Below are positions 1-7,993 of a stretch of DNA of 52,877 bases, in pieces. The notes beneath the pieces were generated by a model. It was not told the origin of the DNA and ran no database searches. It saw only the letters and a list, made by a program, of their open reading frames with translations. Source of the stretch: Azonexus sp. (GTDB taxonomy: Bacteria > Pseudomonadota > Gammaproteobacteria > Burkholderiales > Rhodocyclaceae). Location: NCBI GenBank assembly GCA_030824535.1, contig JAVBXO010000069.1, positions 1-52,877 of the forward strand. The letters are read 5' to 3'. Numbering within the stretch: position 1 is the stretch's first letter; every line of letters starts with the position of its first letter. Made by a program: the position numbers and the translations under genes.

Positions 1-1
1 C

Positions 2-2245
2 GTGATGCTCTTGATGCTGTTTTTTGTCTCGCGTAGTGGCGAGGCGATCATCCGTGCCGAGTCGGAGCGGCAACTGGCAGCTGGCGCGCGCAATTTTGCC
101 AATCTGCTGGAGCGTGATCAACGCCAGCTGGAACTGGCGGCGACCGTTCTTTCCAGCGATTTCGGTTTTCGCGAAGCGATTGCTACCCAGGACCGGGCGA
201 CGGTGCTGTCGGTGCTGCGCAATCATGGCTCGCGCATCGGTGCGCGGGTCATGATGGTTGCTTCCCTTGATGGCACGGTGATCGCCGATACCCAGCATCC
301 CGGTACCGGGCCGCGTCCTTTTCCCTTCGCCGCATTGCTGACGACGGCGCAACAGGCGGGGCGGGGTAGCGGTGTCGTGCAAATGCAGGATGGGCAGCTC
401 TACCAGATCGTGATTGTGCCGATCATGGCGCCGGTGCGTATTGCCTGGGTGGTTATGGGCTTTACGCTCGAAGATGCCTGGGCCGAAACCTTTGCCCAGG
501 CCAGCGGCCTGGATGTCAGTCTGCTGACCGCTACCGGCGGCATCCATGCCAGTTCGCTGGCGCCGGCCTTGCGTCACGAACTGAAACCACTGACATGGCG
601 TAGCGCCGCCTCGACGATGCGCCCGCTGTCGCTGGCCGGGCGTCACTATCACGCGATGGCGCTACCCTTTGGCGCGGATGCCCGGGTGTTGCTGCTGCAT
701 TCGCTGGACAGTAGCGAAGCGGTTTTTCGTGATCTTGAGCACGTACTGGAAATTATTGCCGCTGCCGGCATCGCGCTGTTTGTTGTGGGCAGCTTCGGGC
801 TGGCGCGGCGGATTGCCGGGCCGGTCAACCAACTGGCCAGGGCGGCGCGCAAGATCGCGGGGGGCGATTACAGTCAGCCGATCAGCAGCAGCTCAAGCGA
901 CGAAATCGGCCAGCTGGCGGCCAGTTTTGAGAACATGCGTATCGATATCGCGACGCGCGAACAGAAAATCATGCGTCTGGCCTACGAAGACAGCCTGACC
1001 GGCTTGCCCAACCGCATCCGCCTGGCCGAGCGGATCTCGGCGCTCGGTACTGACGATCGGGCGCTGGTCGCGGTGCTGGATCTCGACCGCTTTGCTGCGA
1101 TCAACGATGCCCTCGGTCATCCCGTCGGTGACGCCCTGCTGCAACGGGTCGGCACCCGACTGGCCGGACAGATGCCGGCGGGAGCGATGCTGGCCCGGCT
1201 GTGGGGCGACGAATTTGCGATGACCATCGACCGGATTGATCGCCCGGCGGCCACGGAATTCGCTGTCAGCCTGTTGACCCTGTTGCGCGAACCCATCGTG
1301 CTCGATGGCCAGCAACTCGATGTCGCTGGCAGCCTGGGGCTGGCCTTCTTTCCTGACGACGGTCGCGATCTTGACAATCTGCTGCGCCGGGCCGAGCTGG
1401 CGATGTACGCCGCCAAGCGGCGGCAATGCGGCTATGTCTTTGCTGCCGATGTCGGCGACGGGCCGCCGCCCGAGCATCTGTCGCTGGTTGGTGAAATGCG
1501 CCGGGCGCTGGAACAGCGCGAATTTGTGCTGTATTACCAGCCGAAGTTTTCCTTCGCCGAGCAGCGCATTGTTGCCGTCGAGGCACTGCTGCGCTGGCAG
1601 CATCCCGAGCAGGGGCTGATCCAGCCCGGACGGTTTATACCGTTTGCCGAGCAGACCGGGTTCATCCGTGAAATCACTCCCTGGTTGCTCGGCGAGGTGG
1701 TGGCCCAGGCCGCCACCTGGCGCGATGCCGGGCTTGATGTCGTGATCTCGGCCAATCTTTCGGCGCGTGACCTGCTTAATCCGCAACTGGTGACGCTGAT
1801 GCGCGAATTGCTCGACGCCTATGATCTGGCGCCGGCAGCGCTTTGTCTGGAAATTACCGAAAGCGCCCTGATGGAAGACCCGACGCTGGCGCTGGCGCAT
1901 CTGGCGGCGCTGGCCGACCTGGGGCTGAAGCTGTCGATTGACGATTACGGCGCCGGTCAGGCGTCGCTGTCCTATCTCAAGCTATTGCCGGTGCACGAGC
2001 TGAAAATTGACCAGAGCTTCATCAGCTCGCTGTCGTCGTCGTCCAAGGACGCGGCGATTGTTCGCTCGACCGTGGCCCTCGGCCACGCCCTGGGCCTGAC
2101 CGTGGTGGCCGAAGGGATCGAGACCCAGGCCGACCTGGATTGGCTGAATGCGGCCGATTGCGATATCGCCCAGGGCTATTTCATCGCCCGACCGATGCCG
2201 CCGGCGGCTTTCGCTGACTGGTTGCAGCAGCGCGCCAGGCCCTAG
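2..2245 (+). CDS. Sensor-HAMP-GGDEF-EAL protein (c-di-GMP turnover), 5' end truncated by window
   Basis: ORF; degenerate GGDEF (RLWGDEF), intact EAL signatures (VEALLRW, LEITESALM, IDDYGAGQASLSYLKLLP, VVAEGIET). Confidence 0.93.
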   Translation: MMLLMLFFVSRSGEAIIRAESERQLAAGARNFANLLERDQRQLELAATVLSSDFGFREAIATQDRATVLSVLRNHGSRIGARVMMVASLDGTVIADTQHPGTGPRPFPFAALLTTAQQAGRGSGVVQMQDGQLYQIVIVPIMAPVRIAWVVMGFTLEDAWAETFAQASGLDVSLLTATGGIHASSLAPALRHELKPLTWRSAASTMRPLSLAGRHYHAMALPFGADARVLLLHSLDSSEAVFRDLEHVLEIIAAAGIALFVVGSFGLARRIAGPVNQLARAARKIAGGDYSQPISSSSSDEIGQLAASFENMRIDIATREQKIMRLAYEDSLTGLPNRIRLAERISALGTDDRALVAVLDLDRFAAINDALGHPVGDALLQRVGTRLAGQMPAGAMLARLWGDEFAMTIDRIDRPAATEFAVSLLTLLREPIVLDGQQLDVAGSLGLAFFPDDGRDLDNLLRRAELAMYAAKRRQCGYVFAADVGDGPPPEHLSLVGEMRRALEQREFVLYYQPKFSFAEQRIVAVEALLRWQHPEQGLIQPGRFIPFAEQTGFIREITPWLLGEVVAQAATWRDAGLDVVISANLSARDLLNPQLVTLMRELLDAYDLAPAALCLEITESALMEDPTLALAHLAALADLGLKLSIDDYGAGQASLSYLKLLPVHELKIDQSFISSLSSSSKDAAIVRSTVALGHALGLTVVAEGIETQADLDWLNAADCDIAQGYFIARPMPPAAFADWLQQRARP

Positions 2246-2249
2246 CCCA

Positions 2250-2654
2250 CTAATCGTCGAGCGAGCGTCGGCCGGTCTTGATCGCTGCCCGCCGGCCTTT
2301 TTGTTCGAGGCGGCGCTTGACCGAACCATGCGTCGGCTTGGTCGGCCGCCGCGCCCGTTGCACGACGGCCACGCTGGCGACCAGCTGCTCCAGCCGGCGT
2401 AAGGCTTCGGCGCGGTTTTTCTCGAGGCTGCGAAACTCCTGGGCCTTGATCACCACCACGCCGTCCTTGCTGATCCGGTGGTCGCCGAGCTTGAGCAGGC
2501 GTTCGCGAATTTCTTCGGGCAGCGACGAGGTTTTGATGTCAAAACGCAGGTGCACCGCATTCGAGACCTTGTTGACGTTCTGCCCGCCGGCCCCTTGGGC
2601 GCGAATGGCGGTGATTTCAATTTCGTCGGCGGGGATGATGAATGTTGGATGCAT
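2250..2654 (-). CDS. arfB: Peptidyl-tRNA hydrolase ArfB (ICT1/YaeJ family)
   Basis: GAGGQNVNKVSNAVHLRF motif with GGQ and a basic C-terminal tail; start set at MHPTFIIPADEI (ORF can extend to 2678). Confidence 0.9.
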   Translation of the reverse strand: MHPTFIIPADEIEITAIRAQGAGGQNVNKVSNAVHLRFDIKTSSLPEEIRERLLKLGDHRISKDGVVVIKAQEFRSLEKNRAEALRRLEQLVASVAVVQRARRPTKPTHGSVKRRLEQKGRRAAIKTGRRSLDD

Positions 2655-2759
2655 GGCTTCGGTGCTGGGGTGGATCACAGGGTGGATCGTTGCGGCAGAG
2701 CATTCTGGCGCAGGCTCAGGCTATGATCCGGGAAATCCCGCACAGAAGACGAAACACGC

Positions 2760-3446
2760 ATGAAATTCTCCCGTTTCTTCCTCAATCGCCTGCAAAACCA
2801 GAGCATGGCCAACGACACGGTCGTCGTCATCGACGTGCTGCGCTCATTCACCACGGCCGCTGTGGCGCTGCAGCGCGGGGCGCAGGCGATTTACCCGGTC
2901 GAAGGCATTGCGGCGGCGATTGCTCTGGCCGACAGGCTCGACCAGGCCCTGTCCATCGGCGCGATTGGCGGCGGCGACCCGGCGCCTGGTTTCGATTTCG
3001 GCAATTCACCGGCGCAACTGCTCGACGCTGATCTGGCCGGGAAAAAAATCGTCATGAGCACCGCTGCCGGCGTGCGTGGTCTGCAGCGTTTTCGCCAGGC
3101 CCGTCAGCTCTACGCCACCAGCCTGGTCTGTGCCCGCGCCACGGCTGATGCCATCCGGGCCGCCGGGGCCGAGGAAGTGTGTTTCGTGATTACCGGCGAA
3201 TGGGTCGATCGCGACGGCGACGAAGACATCGCCTGCGCCGACTACATCGAAGCCCTGTTGCGCGGCGATGCCGTCGATCCCGCGCATTACGCCCAGCGGG
3301 TGCGCGATTCCGACTTCGGCCAACGCTTCACCGCCGGCACCTGGCCCAACCTGCCGCTGGCCGACCTCGACCTCGCCGCCGACGTCGACCGCTTCAACTT
3401 TGCCATGCCGGTCGGGCGTGAGGACGAGAGTCTGGTGATCCGCTGA
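2760..3446 (+). CDS. 2-phosphosulfolactate phosphatase (ComB) family protein
   Basis: VVVIDVLRSFTTAAVALQRGAQAIYPVEG and STAAGVRGL motifs typical of the ComB family. Confidence 0.85.
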   Translation: MKFSRFFLNRLQNQSMANDTVVVIDVLRSFTTAAVALQRGAQAIYPVEGIAAAIALADRLDQALSIGAIGGGDPAPGFDFGNSPAQLLDADLAGKKIVMSTAAGVRGLQRFRQARQLYATSLVCARATADAIRAAGAEEVCFVITGEWVDRDGDEDIACADYIEALLRGDAVDPAHYAQRVRDSDFGQRFTAGTWPNLPLADLDLAADVDRFNFAMPVGREDESLVIR

Positions 3447-3491
3447 TTTTTGCCCTTTTTACTGCGTTGACCGCAGCAGCCGCGCCAAGCT

Positions 3492-4337
3492 TCAGTCGCT
3501 GACTTTTTCCCAGCGCAGGATTTTTACGTCGACCGTCAAGGCAATCTCTGTCAGCGCAGCGGCTCTGGTACGGCCTTCGGCGGTGGCGCGGTAGAGGTGC
3601 GGCGTCATTGCCAGCAGGTCGGCGATTTGTTCCGCGCCCTGGATCTCGAGCGGGAAGCGGACGGTTTCACTGGTGAGCAGGGCAAAGCCCGGTGGCGCCT
3701 GTGTTTCACCGCTGCGTTCGGGTTTGAGGCTCGGATAGATGACTTCGCGCAATTCGCGCAGGTGCTCGGGGCCGGCGTCGACCTGGATCAGTTCGCCGCC
3801 GGGCTGCAAAACCCGGGCAAATTCGCCGTAGACCGGAAAACCGAACAGACACAGGATGCGGTCGAGGCTGGCGTCGGGAACGGGTAACTTGGCATTGCTG
3901 CCGACCACCCAGTTGGGCCGCTGGTCCTGTCTGGCGGCGGCCTGCACCGCCCATTTCGAGATGTCCAGGCCGAGGATGGACAGTTCGCGCTGGCCGGGGG
4001 CGGCGGCGAGCTGGCGCAGGTAATAGCCTTCGCCACTGCCGGCATCGAGACAGCGGATGCGCCCGGTCTCCGGCAAATTGGCCAGTACGGCCGCGTTGAC
4101 CGCAGCAGCGATGGGCGCGTAATGGTCGGCATTGAGAAAGCGCCGGCGGGCAGCGACCATCTCCTTGCTGTCGCCGGGATCGAGCGAACGCTTGTGCTGC
4201 ACCGGCAGCAGGTTGGTGTAACCCTGGCTGGCAACGTCGTAGCAATGGCCGCTGGCACAGCGCCAGCTCATGCCATCGCGCACGAGCGGCGCACCGTCGA
4301 GCGGGCAGGCGAGGGCGGTGAAGGCGGTGATGTTCAT
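3492..4337 (-). CDS. rlmA: 23S rRNA (guanine-N1) methyltransferase, RlmA family
   Basis: N-terminal zinc finger CPLDG...CASGHCYD, DxGSGEGYYL SAM-binding motif. Confidence 0.85.
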   Translation of the reverse strand: MNITAFTALACPLDGAPLVRDGMSWRCASGHCYDVASQGYTNLLPVQHKRSLDPGDSKEMVAARRRFLNADHYAPIAAAVNAAVLANLPETGRIRCLDAGSGEGYYLRQLAAAPGQRELSILGLDISKWAVQAAARQDQRPNWVVGSNAKLPVPDASLDRILCLFGFPVYGEFARVLQPGGELIQVDAGPEHLRELREVIYPSLKPERSGETQAPPGFALLTSETVRFPLEIQGAEQIADLLAMTPHLYRATAEGRTRAAALTEIALTVDVKILRWEKVSD

Positions 4338-4384
4338 GGCTGGTTTCTACTGATAGCTCAATGCGCTAGCGCTCTCTTAAGTTT

Positions 4385-4450
4385 GTCATTCCCGCGCAGG
4401 CGGGAATCCAGAAAACCAAACCACTGGATCCCCGCCTGCGCGGGGATGAC
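4385..4450. repeat. REP-like inverted repeat pair (GTCATTCCCGCGCAGGCGGGAATCCAG / CTGGATCCCCGCCTGCGCGGGGATGAC)
   Basis: Two near-identical 27-nt palindromic arms in inverted orientation between rlmA and the ABC-F gene. Confidence 0.85.
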
Positions 4451-4468
4451 GAATATCCCCCGTGTTTT

Positions 4469-6145
4469 TCAGGCCGCCCGCTTGAGTTCCGCCGCGGCCT
4501 CTTCGCGTACCCGCTTGGCTTCGTCGAGCAGGTAGCGTTGGTAATCCTCGAGGTCGCCGTCGAAGGGTTCGACGCCGCCCTTGGAGACCAGCCAGAATTC
4601 GTCGCAGACCGAACGCAGCATGGCGCGGTCGTGGCTGACCAGCATGACCGTGCCTTCGAATTCGTTGAGCGCGACGGCCAGGGCTTCGCGGGTGTTGAGG
4701 TCGAGGTGGTTGGTCGGTTCGTCGAGCAGCAGCAGGTTGGGGCGTTGCCAGACGAGCATGCACAGCACCAGGCGGGCTTTTTCGCCGCCGCTCATGGTGC
4801 CGACCGGCTGTTTGACCATGTCGCCGCCGAAATTGAAGGTGCCGAGGAAGTTGCGCAGTTCCTGCTCGCGGCCCGGCACATTGCTGCGGCCGTTGGCGAT
4901 GGCTTCCTTGGCCAGGCGGATCATGTGTTCGAGCGGCGTGTCTTGCGGCCGCAGCACGTCGAGTTCCTGCTGCGCGAAGTAGCCGATGTTCAGGCCCTTG
5001 CCTTCGGTGACTTCGCCGGCAATCGCCTGCAGGTCGCGGGCAATGGTCTTGACCAGCGTCGACTTGCCCTGGCCGTTGGCGCCGAGGATGCCGATGCGCT
5101 GGCCGGCCATGACCGAGCGGTTGATGCCGCGGACGATGACCGTCGGCGGCGTGCCGGCGGGGGCATCGGCCGGCGGCGGATAGCCGATGGCGGTATCGAC
5201 CATCGACAGCATCGGATTGGGCAGGTTTTGCGGTTCCTGGAATTCGAAAGTGAATTCGGCATCGGCCAGTATCGGCGCGATCTTTTCCATGCGGTCCAGC
5301 GCCTTGACCCGGCTCTGCGCCTGCTTGGCCTTGCTGGCCTTGGCCTTGAAGCGGGTGATGAAGGACTGCAGGTGGGCGATCTTTTCCGCTTGCTTGGCCA
5401 TCGTTGCCTGTTGCAGCAACATCTGCTCGGCGCGCATGTCTTCGAATTTGCTGTAATTGCCGCCGTAGCGGACCAGCTTGGCGTTGTCGATGTGCAGCGT
5501 GACGCCGGTAATCGCGTCGAGGAATTCGCGGTCGTGGCTGATCATCACCAGCGTGCCCTGATAACGCTTCAACCAGGCTTCGAGCCAGACCAGCGCGTCC
5601 AAATCCAGGTGGTTGGTCGGTTCGTCGAGCAGCAGGATGTCGGACGGGCACATCAGCGCGCGCGCCAGTTGCAGACGCATGCGCCAGCCGCCGGAGAAGC
5701 TGTCGACCGGGTTGTGCAGTTCCGAGACCTTGAAGCCGAGGCCGAGGATCAGCGCCTGGGCGCGGGCTTCGGCATCGTAGTCGCCGGCGTCGTGCAGCGC
5801 CATGTAGGCTTCGGCCATGCGCATGCCGTCGTCGCTGGCTTCGGCGTCATGCACTTCATTGCGTGCGGCGAGCAGCTTGGTGTCGCCGTCGATGACGAAA
5901 TCGGTCGCGCTTTGCCCGGTTTCCGGCATGTCCTGCGCCACCTGGCCCATGTGCCAGCTCTTGGGGATCGAATAGTCGCCGCCATCCTCGTGCAGCGTGC
6001 CGTTGAGCAGCGCGAACAGGGTCGATTTGCCGGCGCCGTTGCGGCCGACCAGGCCGACCTTTTCACCGGGATTGATGGTGACCGAGGCCTTGTCGAGCAG
6101 CACTTTCGAGCTGCGGCGCAGGGTGACGTTCTTGAGGAGGATCAT
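4469..6145 (-). CDS. ABC-F family ATPase (YheS/Uup-like)
   Basis: Two ABC cassettes (GRNGAGKST, GANGQGKST), SGG signatures, DEPTNHLDL linker; start at MILLKNVTLRR. Confidence 0.93.
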   Translation of the reverse strand: MILLKNVTLRRSSKVLLDKASVTINPGEKVGLVGRNGAGKSTLFALLNGTLHEDGGDYSIPKSWHMGQVAQDMPETGQSATDFVIDGDTKLLAARNEVHDAEASDDGMRMAEAYMALHDAGDYDAEARAQALILGLGFKVSELHNPVDSFSGGWRMRLQLARALMCPSDILLLDEPTNHLDLDALVWLEAWLKRYQGTLVMISHDREFLDAITGVTLHIDNAKLVRYGGNYSKFEDMRAEQMLLQQATMAKQAEKIAHLQSFITRFKAKASKAKQAQSRVKALDRMEKIAPILADAEFTFEFQEPQNLPNPMLSMVDTAIGYPPPADAPAGTPPTVIVRGINRSVMAGQRIGILGANGQGKSTLVKTIARDLQAIAGEVTEGKGLNIGYFAQQELDVLRPQDTPLEHMIRLAKEAIANGRSNVPGREQELRNFLGTFNFGGDMVKQPVGTMSGGEKARLVLCMLVWQRPNLLLLDEPTNHLDLNTREALAVALNEFEGTVMLVSHDRAMLRSVCDEFWLVSKGGVEPFDGDLEDYQRYLLDEAKRVREEAAAELKRAA

Positions 6146-6361
6146 GAGCGGAACTTTCTGGGAGGTCGGGCATGATAGCCAGCCGCAGCCCGTCGGCCTA
6201 CCACTATTTGCATCGTTGAGCGCGGCGGGGGCTGGCTTGTGGTGCATTGCACCAATTGTCCGGGCAGCACGGCGCATTTTGTCGTCTTTCTGACAGTCGA
6301 CCGCAGAATTGCCTAGCCGGCACCCGGATCAGCCGGTTTTGGCCTCTGGCGTTCGTCTTGC

Positions 6362-7732
6362 TTGTTCCAGACCATGAAAACTTATCTCGACTGGTCGGCC
6401 TACGACACTTATGGCGTCGGCGACGCCTATGCCGGCATTCCGGCGACCGGCGGCAATTACGCCAAGGCGGTTGCCGTGTGCATGAACAATCACCAATGCC
6501 AGCGCGAAGGCAAGGGCGTGATGTGCCCGAGTTACCGCGTCACGCAGGATCCGGGGCATTCGACCGGGGCGCGGGTCAGGGCCTTCAAGGCGGCCTTGAA
6601 TGGCGAGCTGGGTGAAGATCCCTTTGCTCACCCTGATCTGGCGGCGGCCATGGATCTCTGCGTGTCGTGCAAGGGCTGCAAGAAAGAATGCCCGAGCGCC
6701 GTCGACATGACGCTGATCAAGACTGAATACCTGGCGCAGAAGAATGCCCGCCTCGGCGTGTCGCGCCGCGTGCAGTTGTTTGCCGGCCTGCCGCAATGGC
6801 TGCATCGCTGGCGCGCGCCGCTGTCCTGGTTGGTGCGCTGGCGCAATGCCTCGCCCTGGCTGGCGAAGTTCGCCGAGAAGCGTTGGGGCATCGCCGCCGC
6901 CCGGCCGATTCCGCAACTGGTCGAAGCGCCTTTCCTCGCGCCTTTACCCGAATCCTGCGGTCAACGCGGCAAAGTGCTGCTTTTTGTCGATACCTTCACC
7001 CATTACTACACGCCGGAAGTCGCCGAAGCGGCGATCAAGGTGCTGAAAGCCGGCGGTTATGCGGTCGACGTGCTGCAGCCGGCAAAAACCGACGCCGAGC
7101 CACAACGGCCGTTGTGCTGTGGTCGCACCTATCTGTCGCAAGGCCTGGTCGATGCGGCAAAAATTGAAGGCCAGCGCGTCATGGCGGCGCTCGCGCCGGC
7201 GCTGGCCGAAGGCACGCCGATCGTTGGACTGGAGCCTTCCTGCCTGCTGGCGCTGCGCGACGAGTTCTACAGCCTGTCGCTCGGGCCGGATGTCGGCAAG
7301 CTGTCGAAGCAGGCCTTCCTGTTCGAGGAATTCCTCATGCGCGAAGGCAACAAGGGGCTCAAGTTGCCGCTGAAAGCTCTGCCGGGGGGCAAGGCCGTGG
7401 TGCATGGCCACTGTCACCAGAAAGCTTTTGGTGCAATGAAGTCAGTCAAGAAGGTGCTGGCCTGGATTCCCGGCTTCGAGTTCGAGATCGTCGATGCCAG
7501 TTGTTGCGGCATGTCCGGCAGCTTCGGCATCGAGGCTGAACACTACGACGCCTCGCAGAAAATGGCCGAACTGGCCTTGCTACCGGCCGTCCGGGCTGCG
7601 GCCGCCGATGCGCCGATTATTGCCGACGGTTTTTCCTGCCGTCACCAGATTGCCGACGGCACCGGCCGGCAGGCCATGCACGTTGCCGTATTACTGGCCA
7701 GCGCGCTGGATGACGGGGTTTCTGGTCCGTGA
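6362..7732 (+). CDS. (Fe-S)-binding protein, resembles C-terminal half of FAD-linked oxidase/GlcF-type proteins
   Basis: CMNNHQCQREGKGVMCPSYRVTQD, CVSCKGCKKECPSAVDM, and C-terminal CCG motifs (CCGRTYLSQG, DASCCGMSGSFG); start may be the ATG at 6374 (MKTYLDW). Confidence 0.88.
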   Translation: MFQTMKTYLDWSAYDTYGVGDAYAGIPATGGNYAKAVAVCMNNHQCQREGKGVMCPSYRVTQDPGHSTGARVRAFKAALNGELGEDPFAHPDLAAAMDLCVSCKGCKKECPSAVDMTLIKTEYLAQKNARLGVSRRVQLFAGLPQWLHRWRAPLSWLVRWRNASPWLAKFAEKRWGIAAARPIPQLVEAPFLAPLPESCGQRGKVLLFVDTFTHYYTPEVAEAAIKVLKAGGYAVDVLQPAKTDAEPQRPLCCGRTYLSQGLVDAAKIEGQRVMAALAPALAEGTPIVGLEPSCLLALRDEFYSLSLGPDVGKLSKQAFLFEEFLMREGNKGLKLPLKALPGGKAVVHGHCHQKAFGAMKSVKKVLAWIPGFEFEIVDASCCGMSGSFGIEAEHYDASQKMAELALLPAVRAAAADAPIIADGFSCRHQIADGTGRQAMHVAVLLASALDDGVSGP

Positions 7733-7792
7733 ATTGCTTCTAAGCAGACATGGGCGGCCACAAGCGCGCCCCGTTTGCCAAAGGAGCACATC

Positions 7793-7993
7793 ATGCCCAA
7801 AGCGATCAACGAAGAAATGCTGTTCTGGATGCGCCTCGCGGCCTTTGCCAATCTTGCCGAGCACGTGCTGGCGTCCGGGGCCTCAGTGGGCGATGCCGAA
7901 GAGTTGCTGTTCGGCTGGAAACTGCCGGGTGACTTGCCTTCGCGTTATGCCTGCCTGAGTGGCGGGGCGGCCAACCATACGGTGCGCGGTTAA
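7793..7993 (+). CDS. Small hypothetical protein (66 aa)
   Basis: ORF with AAGGAG upstream; [26 protein letters not shown]. Confidence 0.6.
   Translation: MPKAINEEMLFWMRLAAFANLAEHVLASGASVGDAEELLFGWKLPGDLPSRYACLSGGAANHTVRG

Noticed and set aside
2760-3446. ComB-family gene as support for a competence locus
   Set aside because: This ComB name refers to 2-phosphosulfolactate phosphatase, not competence; it does not support the uptake-signal hypothesis.
4538-6175. 545-aa plus-strand ORF opposite the ABC-F gene
   Set aside because: Antisense shadow of a clear ABC-F ATPase; composition (D/G/Q/V/R-rich) typical of mirrored frames.
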